Positions 10,503-21,385 of a DNA stretch of 64,000 nt are shown piece by piece. Each line of letters begins with the position of its first letter. Within the stretch, counting starts at the first letter, position 1. The notes beneath the pieces were generated by a model. The model was not told the DNA's origin, made no database searches, and was given only the letters and a program-made list of their open reading frames with translations. The DNA lies in contig JAEUWY010000001.1 of assembly GCA_022059125.1 (NCBI GenBank), forward strand, positions 310,001-374,000, read 5' to 3'. A program made the position numbers and the translations under genes. The stretch comes from Corynespora cassiicola. Taxonomy: Eukaryota > Ascomycota > Dothideomycetes > Pleosporales > Corynesporascaceae.

Positions 10503-12872
10503 CTAATCATGTGATAGTTTTCTCGTGAGAGTACCCAATCGCTGGCCCTCGGGATGATTCTTGATATCAATCACATCCAACGGGTAGTCTGATTGTATAT
10601 GCTTTGCCCGCATCTGTCTCCACTCTTTAGTCTTCTCAAAAGGCTTGACGCAACCGTTACAAACATCCATATCAGTACGGTCTATCGAGTCCATGACTAT
10701 CCTAAGGATATCTATGGGAAGATGATAGGCTATTCCCTGATCATTCAAACCTTTGACTGCGAGTATCAAATTGTTTCGTAGTTCCCCACGCTTTTTCGTG
10801 TATGTACTACTTAGTGATGAACCCACTGACTTCTGCTCTCGCATTACGGTAAATGCGAGAGTCATAAGATGATGCGTGATATACGTATCTGGGCCTCCAA
10901 AACCATGCCGGATGTAATAGAGTCTTATGAGTATTTCAAAACATTCCTTAGAGTACTCCAAACACTGTTGGGGTGTACGTTCGCTGGCCATGTTCTTGCT
11001 TGTATCAGGATGCATTACCAGGAGTTGGTAGATATTGATCATGATGTTGTAATAAAGGAGACTGCATGAGCGCGTTAGAAAGAGAGATGATGGCTAAGTA
11101 GTATACTGGAATCGCACGAAAATATCCGCAAAAAAGGGAAGAGAGGCTTATTGTAGTTTTAGTTGTGAGGGATAAACGATTCTGTTGGGCGACAATGAAG
11201 ATGGTAAAGAATCGAACCAGAACCCTAGCCTTACTGTATACTCCTGGAGCAATTTGACCGAAGGAGCGACATCCTGGCTATTGTTCTCGCGGAAAACTCT
11301 TACCGAAAATTGATTGATAATTACAATAAGATCCATCTTGGCTTTGAACAACATGCCATGATTCATAGGGCGCAACTCCTCATTCAATGGATATTGAACC
11401 CAAAGTTCGGGGTAAAGTCCCGCATTATGGGTGATGTCGGGAAGAGCTGATGCGGGAGGACTTCCAGTTAGTGGTGGCACCATAAAGTGGTAAGCAGATA
11501 AGCTATGAGCGAACGTCATTACGTGAACCCATTTATCCTCTCAACAAAGCCTACCTGAGCCAGAAATAAAATCCCCACGCAGTTATGGCGTAGGAATCTC
11601 GCTCTTGTCTGCTACTGAGGTGGAGCAATTCCCCAAAAAGTTCCAGGCCCTGTACCATGGACATGGTTCGTACAGTGTACATGAAACCTAGTTTGTCCAA
11701 TGACTGCATATTCAGTACGATACTGATGATAATTGAAGCCTGTATGGTTGTCAAGGAGCTACTCTCGTATTGTGCTATGTCCCAAAGTCTTTTGGCTTCA
11801 GCAAGAAATTGATACCCTACGCTTCCTGGGTTCCAATACTCCAGTCGATTTTTGATTTCGTGGCAGCAGCCCTAAGAAGAGTCAGCAAGACTACAAGGAA
11901 TTCGCTGAAGCAGATGAAAGATTACACAAGCTAGAGCAAAAACACTGTTCACAAGGAGAGAGGAACAGAATTTTGTCGATCCCGATGCCATATCATCCAG
12001 AAAATGATCTTTATGGAAGCAAAAAAACCATTGGTATTCATGGTGGAAAAAATACCGGAGCAACTTTCTCAGCAGATCGTTGTCATTGGTCACGTTTGTC
12101 CATACTGAAGGTTGTACCTTCTCTAGTTTCGAATCCGCAATTTTCGCAGCCACATAGGGTTTGAAATATTCCGGGTACAGCTGATCGTTGGCTTGAGTAG
12201 TCATTCCCTGCTGTTCTTTATCTTTCGCCTCCGAAGCAGCTTCATATGATACTGACTGAATGTATGCATTATTGGAATTTTGGATATGGTTCGGAAACTC
12301 CCCACCAGCCGGAAATGCGAAGCGATAGTTCGTTTGGGGTACGGTATGAAGCTGTAGGAACAAGTCTCCGCCATTTATCTTTTGCAAAAAATTTTCGATG
12401 TCTCCACCCTGATCAATTTTCCCAAGCACCATAGTTATTTCTGCGGCTTCAAGTTGCCCAAGTGCGTAGATAAAACGCTTGGAGTTTGCATAAGAAGCTT
12501 GTAGCTGCCTGTATCGCTTCTCTAATTCTTCAAACTTACGTTCTGTGACTTTTTGCCGCGTTTCAAATGGCAACGCCCTGTATATGCACTCAGACTTGCG
12601 GCAAAAACACTGGCTGCATTTTGGTCGGTTGCTGTCACACTATTGGCACAGTTTAGCTAGATTATATTAAGTTCAGATTCAGGCTACGAAACTTTGACTT
12701 GCGCCTGCGACAGCCTTGGATAGCTCATTAGAGAGGAACCTTAGGCGTAAAGGATTTAGTTACCTTCGCAAGCAGTTGACACTATTTCGCGTTTTCGATG
12801 AGTTTTTGGGACAGAATCTGGACGGCCAAACACTACTTTGTTTGGCCGTGGAAGTATGAAGCGGGAGTTCAT
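10503..12872 (-). CDS. Zn(II)2Cys6 fungal transcription factor
   Basis: The start codon is at 12872. The first intron is 12763-12715 (GTAACT...CCAAG). The short second exon ends in GCRRRKSK, and the next exon begins near 12639 with CDSNRPKCSQCFCRKSEC. Together they give CxxC, six residues, C, and the remaining three cysteines of a binuclear zinc cluster (residues ~42-70). The exact second intron borders are not resolved. A likely coiled linker follows (KFEELEKRYRQLQASY). The fungal-TF middle homology region runs through segments at about 12573-11876, 11870-11551 and 11519-11148, and the last exon is 11042-10503. These are separated by short introns. The layout matches NirA-like Zn2Cys6 regulators of ~700-800 residues. 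The target pathway cannot be read from the sequence. Confidence 0.75.
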
Positions 12873-14338
12873 AGCTGCAAAGTTTCCAAATGAGGGCGCT
12901 AATCATGATCCAGTAAGACTCAAGTCATTTAAGAGCGGCTAATTTATTGAGGGCTTGATATAAAGGGATAAGGAGCATATGTAACAAGACGAGAATTGTT
13001 TGTGATGTGTTCAAAGACCAAGCCACTCGGGGCAATTCCGCGGGCATAGGCGTTAGGTAACATCGAAAGATCCATTCGCTAACTGGTTATCTACAACTAC
13101 TTGAGTCAGTCAAAAAGCAAACAGAGAGGCTTCCAAAGATAGAATGGGGGCGGAGTTCTCAGCCTTGTCTTCACACGTCATCTCTGACCTATGAAGAAAG
13201 GGAGGTTTGAAGGGTTTCCAAGACTATAGCGCACATGTAGTCCGGTATTGCCGACATGATATGACAAATCGTTATTAGCTTGTTGGAAACAGAAGCACAT
13301 ATGACCATTCGCTGTCTTACATGTTACAGCTAGATTGGATTCACCAGGAATCTCGCCGCCATGAACCATGACAATTACGTGGCAGAAAGATACCAATGCG
13401 AGTCATTATACACTAATGTAGTCTAACTGGATGGAAAATCTGGTTAGGCGTGCTGGCGAAACGATCGCCTTCGATATCTAGCATCGCCACCGGCCTTATC
13501 GGAGATGGCTTGCTGCAACAGCAGTGAGTGGAGCGCCATAAAGCCTCAATCGTATTCGAGCAAAAATGCACAAAGGGGCTTCAAAAGTATGATATAGACA
13601 GTATTTGTGGAAATCTCACAGGACGGATTTAGCCTGGGAAGGGATTGGCGGAATTTTCAAGTCAGTTAGGACTAACTCACGACGTCTTTCAGGTCACGTG
13701 ATATCTTTGTTTACTTGGGCACATTCTAACCTGCAAGAATATGATTGAAATGCGTCTCTACTTGCTTTTTTAATTTCCTTTAAGAGTTGCTTCTTTAAGC
13801 CAAATTACTATATATTCCAAATTGTCGGTAGATTAACACTATTATCGCGGTGGTGGATTGACTATGAGTGTGCAGCTGAGTTTATTGTATGAAACTAGGT
13901 GTGAGAGCCCTCATAAGGAAGTGCCTGATCTACAGTGCTAACCGAGGTAGGAATAGTACTACATCGTTAACCCATACCGTGATAACTATGCTACATATCG
14001 TAGAGAAGAATTTGCTGTAATTCATCACCTGCTTTGCTCACTTCCATTAACTATCGACAAAATTTGTTAGCTGATGGCAAAGGCTAGAAAGATATGAAGG
14101 AGTGCGTTTTGTGCGAGCTTGGTTGACAGCGGATATATGCATGAGCCAAGATGGTGGCGTGGTGGCAGGGAAGTCTCATCGGCTGACAAAATTTAATGTG
14201 AAATATGTTTTGGGCTTGCTCTATCAAAAGTAAGGCAGCAATACTATATACTCAAGCCTAAACCGATGCTCAGATCCACGACCCGAGAACCGAATTTTCT
14301 GGCTTACTTGATCAGAGCTCGAATATAAAATTGTGATA
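12873..14338. other. 1.5 kb intergenic, no gene seen
   Basis: AT-rich sequence between the Zn2Cys6 start codon and the transposon. One 72-codon minus-strand frame at 13178-13396 has no recognisable domain. The proximal part presumably holds the regulator's promoter. Confidence 0.6.
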
Positions 14339-15749
14339 ACGTGTTCCACCACCGAGCTGCGCACTTTTTCCCAGACCACACCTCTTTCTACCTTTTATCG
14401 CAATGTCTCAACAACCTGATCTTGAATCGCCCCCTTATGAAGATAGGATTATCCTTGCTCTTCAGGCCATAAAAAATGTCGCATCAATAAGCCAGCGGCG
14501 CGCTGCTGCCATCTACAATGTCTCTGAAAGTACTCTCCGCACGCGACGCGCTGGAACAGCTTCACGACGCGATACCTATGCTAACTCATCAAGGCTCCAG
14601 AGGCACGAAGAGGAAACGGTTGCACAATGTATAAGGTAGCTTGAAGCGCGAGGGTTTGCCCCTACGCTCAGCTACGTGCGTGAAATGGCCAATCAACTGC
14701 TAGCTGCGCGTGGTGGTGGGCAGGTTGGAGAAAACTGGGCGTGTAGGCTCGTTCGCCGGAAGCCCGAGATTAAAGCTTAGATAATTATTCAGCATACAGA
14801 AGGCCGGACAGTGGGTAGCTACCGGCTACTGATTGTTGATGGCCACGAGAGCCATAGGTCGCTTGCCTTCCAGGATCTATGTGAGGAGAACAAGATTATC
14901 ACTCTCTGTATGCCTCCGCACACATCTCATATCCTACAGCCACTTGATGTGGGCTGCTTTGCGCCATTGAAGCAGGCATATAAGAAGGAAATTAGAGGCT
15001 TGGCAAACAGCCACATCAACCACATTGATAAGAAAGCATTTCTAGCTGCCTTTACACAGGTTTTTGGGACCACATTTTCAAAGGAAAATGTCCTGTCTAG
15101 CTTCAGAGTAACTGGCTTAGTTCTATATAACCTAGAGATTGTGCTATCGAGGCTTGAAATGAGGCCTCGTACGCCAACACCACCCCTACCGGAACCTATT
15201 ACCTGGCAACCAAAAACACCAAGCAATGCCTGGGAGATCGAGGCCCAGACAACGTTAATCTTGAAAAGAATACGAGATCATAAAAGCTCATCACCTGATT
15301 CTATTATAGAGATGGTACTACAGGTCAAAAAGGGGTCAACTATAAAGGTTCATTCTCACACGCTACTTAAGGCTCGAGTAGCTAGTCTAGAGCAGGCAAA
15401 TAGGGCTGCTTCTGAACGTAGGAAGCGCAAGAAGAAGCGTATTCAGAAAGGAGGAACCCTATAGCAGGCAGAAGCAGAGGAATTAGTTACGCAGAGAGAC
15501 GTTGAGGCTCAACTTAAGGTAGAGAAGCATAAGCAGAGGGCGCGAATAGGTGCTAGAAGAGGAGGTACTCAACGCTGCAAGAGATGTGGTAAGGCAGGGC
15601 ATAATAAGCGCACATGTAACAAAGATACAGCAGATATGAAAGATTGATTGGAGCTACCGTACACTACTCCAGCTTATTAAGACGTTGCGATAAAAGGTAG
15701 AAAGAGGTGTGGTCTTGGCAAAAGTGCGCAGCTCGGTGGTGGAACACGT
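14339..15749 (+). mobile_element. pogo/Fot1-like DNA transposon, internally deleted
   Basis: The terminal inverted repeats are about 60 bp. The left begins ACGTGTTCCACCACCGAGCT and the same sequence inverted ends at 15749, continuing inward through GCGCACTTTT and ACACCTCTTTCTACC. A TA dinucleotide flanks each end, the Tc1/mariner target-site duplication. The 1,411 bp length is shorter than usual for autonomous Fot1/pogo elements because the transposase middle is missing. The interior holds transposase remnants. Confidence 0.93.
14403..15647 (+). pseudogene. defective pogo/Fot1 transposase
   Basis: The first segment (14403-14639) holds a Psq-type helix-turn-helix with SQRRAAAIYNVSESTLRTR and ends at TAG; the homology continues past it (LEARGFAPTLSYVREMANQL). 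A deletion near 14780 then joins directly to the last part of the DDE nuclease: LIVDGHESH, MPPHTSHILQPLDVGCF and the C-terminal region. A further stop at 15462-15464 is followed by read-through homology ending in a zinc knuckle CKRCGKAGHNKRTC. The first catalytic acidic region is absent, so the copy cannot encode active transposase. Confidence 0.85.
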
Positions 15750-16731
15750 TAGGCATGCATCCTAACTGCTTTATCTCTTTGACCACCACGAAAAGGGCCA
15801 TCACTGTGGTGTGGAGTTGTGTATGTTTCGTTGTGCAAAAGCATAAAGAACATTCCCAGCGTCTTTCAACCAGGTAGAGTGGGGCAGAGCCTCGAAAATG
15901 TGCAAATCGGAACTAGTGTTCAAAAGCAGGGTCCATACCCCACAGCGGGAACCAAAAACAGGCCTGCGCGGTGGCAGTTTTAAAGTCAGCGTTTGGCTAA
16001 ATTTAGATAGAAGCCGCCGAACGACGCTCCGATCGCAACACGAGTCTATGCTCACGTGATAGCGTGCCAATCGGCGAGTCGGTGCGAAAACAAACGAGCC
16101 GTGGGGCTAGGCATCCACCATCCCTCCTACCTCCGACGACAATGGATCAACGCAGTAGTCCTTTGGCAGCTCAGCACAATCTTGTCAGTTCGTAGCTAGG
16201 CTCCGCACATGAAATCTGCGTTCCTCTTACCTCTCCGTCCGACGAGTACCCAAAGTCGCTCGCAGTTCCTTTGAAAAGGAAATGTGCCATGTCCCTCCCC
16301 ACGAGCGCGTCCGTACCCAGCTCACATCGCAGCGAAAACATTAAACGGCGAAGGACCGAACGTATCGATAAAATCTAACCTGGCCAAAGTGCATCACAGC
16401 TAGGAGGCGAAACGCCACTAGCGAGGCATTATTTAAAGCACCTCTCGCATTTATAGTTGCGGCTGCTTAAGCTGCATCGATGATTATGTAAATCATCTAT
16501 AGGAGTCTATAAACTGTATGCACAGGAAATATTTGTAAACAAAGTTCTTAACAAAGGTTGTCAGATCTGTGAGGGTGGTCTGGTCGGCAGCTATAGGCAA
16601 ATGTGGGTAGCCTCGCTTTCGTATTCGCCAAGACGCCGAGTTGCGCAGGGCTAGCTTGGTCATCGGCCTCTTCAAAACAAACAAGCCCTATCGTCACCAA
16701 TCCCCACATCGAAGCATTCAACTCTCCTCCC
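15750..16731. other. upstream region of PD-(D/E)XK copy 1, partly duplicated at 62.8 kb
   Basis: Positions 15874-16103 are a diverged homologue of 62781-63018. From 16624 on the match is nearly exact at an offset of 46,395 bp. The intervening 16104-16623 (520 bp) is absent from the right-hand copy. No gene was recognised. Confidence 0.65.
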
Positions 16732-17605
16732 ATGCATTCAAGAACTCATCTGGATGTTGAGATTTGGATAGATAGTATTGATACAACGCCTTCTTGGTAC
16801 GTGCTCCGTCCCGCGCGGACACTGGATGAGCGACCACTGATTGTAACTGTATCGCCAGCTCACCTGCTCCGCTCGTCGCTCCCTGCGCAACCGATGACAA
16901 GGAGAACAGCTGGTCGAAAGCGAAGCGTCGAACAATGGAAGAGGATTTCGATCAAACACCTCGCCCTTCAAAAAGAGCGCGCGAACTCGATTCCGTCCCG
17001 CATTTGCCTCCTTCCCCAACCAAAAGCAGCTCAAGCGCAGCGATATCCGAAGCATCCGAAGTTGAATCACATCAAAGCGGACGCCTAAGTCCTGTTAAAC
17101 AGCTTCAGCTACTCGAAGACTTGGAAGACCAACCTGTCGTCTTTTGCAATTTCGATGACGGCGAAGAGGGAGAGGAGCCGGAGGATGTTACGACAATGCG
17201 CAGTGCCACGCAGCGATTCGCAGACGGTATTGGAATATTGGGATATGATGATGTTGCTGTAATCGTGTCTAGTCTGCCGCCAATGGACAGGATTCGGTTT
17301 AGGTATTCTTGGGCGAATGATGTCGAGCGGCGCTCCGCCTTAGGCTCCATGCCTTCGATAGCACAATTGCTTGACATTGTGGAGACTGCGCGAAAGTACG
17401 ATCACGGATCGGGCGTCTCAGAGGATGAATGGAACTCAGAGGTGCAACACCCACTTCTCAAACTCGCGCGCAGCACGTCCAAGCATCGGCAGACGCTGGA
17501 CATTCACAATGTGTGAGTTTTGTTGTAGTTCCAGATGGTTACGCACTCATTAAAGCAGGAAAACGGCCAGAATCGAACCGGCATCACTTGCGCGCTCTGC
17601 CTTTC
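16624..17605 (+). repeat. segmental direct repeat, left copy
   Basis: Nearly identical to 63019-64000 at a constant offset of 46,395 bp, covering the first two exons of the PD-(D/E)XK gene and upstream DNA. The repeat continues at least to the window end on the right side, so its true length is unknown. Confidence 0.9.
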
Positions 17606-18078
17606 CCGGCCGCATCGTCGACTACGTTGTCGCGCTCAACCCAAACACCGCTACCAAACAAGCCTGGCGCTCCCTTCGATTGCTACCCGGTGCATCGATC
17701 AAGTCGTGGAACCACACGACCCGGGCCCGCCACAACCCTATCGCGATCAATATTGAGACGAAGGGGCCAATGAAGTCATGGACAGACGGCAAACCCCAGA
17801 TCGCAATATGGACAGATGCATGGTTGAAACGTCTCGCTCTCATTAGCGGTGGAATTAGTGGGCAATGGCCGGCTATTCCGCTCCTGATCGCTCAGGGTCA
17901 TGACTGGCATCTGTTGATTGTTTCTAAAGATGGCCAGAAGATGACCATTCGGGAGCAAATAGATGCCGGGAGTACAAGATCATGTTTTGATGCAATGAAA
18001 ACAATAGCCATCCTTCACTGGCTTATGGATTGGGCTGAGATGGTTTGGCGGCCATGGCTTTTATCATTACCAGATTGA
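16732..18078 (+). CDS. PD-(D/E)XK nuclease-fold domain protein, copy 1
   Basis: Exons 16732-16796, 16910-17512 and 17559-18078 join in phase (introns of 113 and 46 nt) to give 395 residues. The first exon gives HLDVEIWIDSI, the second an acidic/Ser-rich linker beginning TMEEDFDQTPRPSKR, and the third the nuclease-fold core. Core motifs are GRIVDYVVALNP (an acidic residue on strand 2), INIETKG (the E-x-K pair) and IAIWTDAWLKRL. This pattern is the fungal PD-(D/E)XK nuclease-like family often annotated PDDEXK_12. Activity is inferred from the fold only. The ATG at 16935 is internal: the first exon and its intron restore the family-like N-terminus. A near-identical copy starts at 63127. Confidence 0.85.
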
Positions 18079-18594
18079 GTCAGTAAAGACGCAGATAATG
18101 CTTGCAGTGGCAGTACGGATACATCTCAATGCCATCACCTGTAAAGCAGTTTTGCGCTCGCCAACTTCAGTACCAACAGGGACCTGCACTCCGAGACATC
18201 CATTCACATAGGAAAGGATCGACAGTACCGCTCCTGTTGGGCTTATCCGCCCAACGCTGTAGAGAGGAAGAGTCACGACATGGGAGAGTGTCTAAAAGAG
18301 ACATAAGCTGGGCAGCCAAGACCAGCCAGGACTCTCCCCGTCAAGATGTCACGTAGGAACGTTGAATATTGAACTTTCAACATGGCGGTTTGGGCTGATG
18401 CGAGTTCGTTTCGGTTCCCACTGTAGGTTCTCGTGTAGGGTACAAAGAATTCTCTGGGCCTCTACTGGTCTTAGTCGATGCCCAACGCGGGGGTCTAAGA
18501 CTCTGCGCCATACTTCATTGTCTATACATCACCCAAGTTGACATCCTTGTAACTGTCCCACTTCCTCCTCCATCACAACCAAAATTATCGCCTC
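18079..18594. other. spacer between nuclease-like gene and TPR-receptor palindrome
   Basis: This 516 bp stretch contains only short frames with no domain. It ends where similarity to the mirrored flank at 31272 begins, so it lies outside the palindrome. Confidence 0.6.
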
Positions 18595-18598
18595 CAGC

Positions 18599-18650
18599 GC
18601 AAGGTCAGGGCCGAAAAGGGTCGGCCACCCTCCCTGCTCGTGGTGGCAAT
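18599..18650 (+). repeat. GC-rich boundary element, copy B
   Basis: CAAGGTCAGGGC, then GGGTCGGCCACCCTCCCTGC and a GGTGGCAATAG tail. It faces copy C at 31217-31268 in inverted orientation. It is also the exact outer end of the palindrome arm. Confidence 0.8.
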
Positions 18651-18961
18651 AGTTATACGGAGGCGCCACTGTCAGTGTAACATAACATTGGTAAGCGTGC
18701 TTACACACTAACGTCGCGTGTATCTTATCTAACGTCCCCCCTACGTGCCGAGAAACTGTTGAATATTGACCACTAGACCAAAAAATACGAATCTGTACCT
18801 GGTCATAGTGTATGGCGGTTTATATACCGGTAGTTTCGCTGCACACGAGGAGGGACGTTATCAGGTATATTAAAAAAGTGAGCCTCTTGGATCAAGCCTA
18901 GTCCTACAATTGGTTGGGATAATGTAATGCATATATCAAACACCTCTTACATAGGCTCGCA

Positions 18962-20400
18962 CTATATAGCAACCCCCCCTTCCCCGCTATCGGCATCGCT
19001 TTCATTTTGTTTATCGTTATCTGCTCCTTCTCTCTCGCTGTCGTTGCTGATCATCATCTCGTCTCGCCAACTATCTAAAGTTATAACAGACGAAAGCGTG
19101 TCAGGATGCTCAGAGCCGAGGATCTGTTTCCGAGCTTGGACGCATTTTCCCATCAGTACAAGCGCTTCATGACTGCGGCCTTGATCTTGTATCGTATAAG
19201 CAAGGTTGTTCATGCTCGTCAGCGTGTGTGGATGCTCTTTTCCCAGCACCTCCTGACTCAACCATAGCTCTATTCGATGCATCTCCTCTGCCTCTGCGTA
19301 CTTTCCCTGGTCGCTCAGTGCCAATGCCACATTGTTCATGCTCGTCAGCGTGCGTGGATGCTCTTTTCCCAGCACCTCCTCCCTCAGCGCCAGTGTCTCT
19401 CGATGCATCTCCTCTGCCTCTGCGTACTTTCCCTGGCCGCTCAGTGCCAATGCCACATTGTTCATGCTCGTCAGCGTGTCTGGATGCTCTTTTCCCAGCA
19501 CCTCCTCCCTCAGCGCCAGTGTCTCTCGATGCATCTCTTCTGCCTCTGCGTACTTTCCCTGGTCGCTCAGTGCCGATGCCACATTGCTCATGCTCGTCAG
19601 CGTGTGTGGATGCTCTTTTCCCAGCACCTCCTCCCTCAGCGCCAGTGTCTCTCGATGCATCTCCTCTGCCTCTGCGTACTTTCCCTGGCCGCTCAGTGCC
19701 AATGCCACATTGTTCATGCTCGTCAGCGTGTCTGGATGCTCTTTTCCCAGCACCTCCTCCCTCAGCGCCAGTGTCTCTCGATGCATCTCTTCTGCCTCTG
19801 CGTACTTTCCCTGGTCGCTCAGTGCCGATGCCACATTGCTCATGCTCGTCAGCGTGTGTGGATGCTCTTTTCCCAGCACCTCCTCGCTCAGCGCCAGTGT
19901 CTCTCGATGCATCTCCTCTGCCTCTGCGTACTTTCCCTGGTCGCTCAGTGCCGATGCCACATTGCTCATGCTCGTCAGCGTGGTGGATGCTCTTTTCCCA
20001 GCACCTCCTCGCTCAGCGCCAGTGTCTCTCGATGCATCTCTTCTGCCTCTGCGTACTTTCCCTGGCCGCTCAGTGCCGATGCCACATTGTTCATGCTCGT
20101 CAGCGTGTCTGGATGCTCTTTTCCCAGCACCTCCTCGCTCAGCGCCAGTGTCTCTCGATGCATCTCTTCTGCCTCTGCGTACTTTCCCTGGCCGCTCAGT
20201 GCCGATGCCACATTGCTCATGCTCGTCAGCGTGTGTGGATGCTCTTTTCCCAGCACCTCCTCGACTCAACGCCAGCTCTATTCGATGCATCTCCTCTGCC
20301 TCTGCGTACTTTCCCTGGTCGCGCTCAGTGCCAATGCCACATTGTTCATGCTCGTCAGCGTGTCTGGATGCTCTTGTCTGGATGCCCAGCACCTCCTCGC
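18962..20400 (-). pseudogene. frame-disrupted 3' part of left PNP-NB-ARC-TPR gene
   Basis: TPR units continue to the original stop at 18962, but in shifted frames. Differences from the repeat consensus include one base lost near 20430, a rearranged GTCTGGATGC segment near 20380, a GC duplication near 20324, an altered unit near 20265 and one base lost near 19981. The distal part (19975-18962) is in the correct frame again and ends with the unique tail RSHEALVLMGKCV and a charged C-terminus ending GEGGVAI. These could be true lesions or assembly errors in a highly repetitive array. Confidence 0.75.
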
Positions 20401-21385
20401 TCAGCGCCAGTGTCTCTCGATGCATCTCTCTGCCTCTGCGTACTTTCCCTGGTCGCTCAGTGCCGATGCCACATTGCTCATGCTCGTCAGCGTGTGTGGA
20501 TGCTCTTTTCCCAGCACCTCCTCGCTCAGCGCCAGTGTCTCTCGATGCATCTCTTCTGCCTCTGCGTACTTTCCCTGGTCGCTCAGTGCCGATGCCACAT
20601 TGTTCATGCTCGTCAGCGTGTGTGGATGCTCTTTTCCCAGCACCTCCTCCCTCAGCGCCAGTGTCTCTCGATGCATCTCTTCTGCCTCTGCGTACTTTCC
20701 CTGGCCGCTCAGTGCCGATGCCACATTGCTCATGCTCGTCAGCGTGCGTGGATGCTCTTTTCCCAGCACCTCCTCGCTCAGCGCCAGTGTCTCTCGATGC
20801 ATCTCCTCTGCCTCTGCGTACTTTCCCTGGCCGCTCAGTGCCGATGCCACATTGCTCATGCTCGTCAGCGTGTGTGGATGCTCTTTTCCCAGCACCTCCT
20901 GACTCAACCATAGCTCTATTCGATGCATCTCCTCTGCCTCTGCGTACTTTCCCTGGTCGCTCAGTGCCGATGCCACATTGTTCATGCTCGTCAGCGTGCG
21001 TGGATGCTCTTTTCCCAGCACCTCCTCGCTCAGCGCCAGTGTCTCTCGATGCATCTCTTCTGCCTCTGCGTACTTTCCCTGGTCGCTCAGTGCCGATGCC
21101 ACATTGTTCATGCTCGTCAGCGTGCGTGGATGCTCTTTCCCCAGCACCTCCTCGCTCAGCGCCAGTGTCTCTCGATGCATCTCCTCTGCCTCTGCGTACT
21201 TTCCCTGGCCGCTCAGTGCCGATGCCACATTGCTCATGCTCGTCAGCGTGTGTGGATGCTCTTTTCCCAGCACCTCCTGACTCAACCATAGCTCTATTCG
21301 ATGCATCTCCTCTGCCTCTGCGTACTTTCCCTGGCCGCTCAGTGCCGATGCCACATTGCTCATGCTCGTCAGCGTGTCTGGATCC
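19215..21385 (-). repeat. 126 bp TPR-coding tandem array, left
   Basis: About 17 units of 42 codons, each built on NVASALSDQGKYAEAEEMHR and EEVLGKEHP. Units differ at a few positions (H/R/D before TLTSM, S/N, D/G, RETLAL or RIELWL). The near-identity of units points to concerted evolution. The array is free of stops in several frames, so many long spurious frames overlap it. Confidence 0.95.

Noticed and set aside
16935..17516. PD-(D/E)XK gene starting at ATG 16935 and ending at 17516
   Set aside because: An upstream exon from 16732 and a third exon from 17559 join in phase and supply the family N-terminus and nuclease core.
19215..21385. Short regular repeats as a CRISPR array
   Set aside because: The repeats are contiguous 126 bp coding units without spacers, in a eukaryotic genome.
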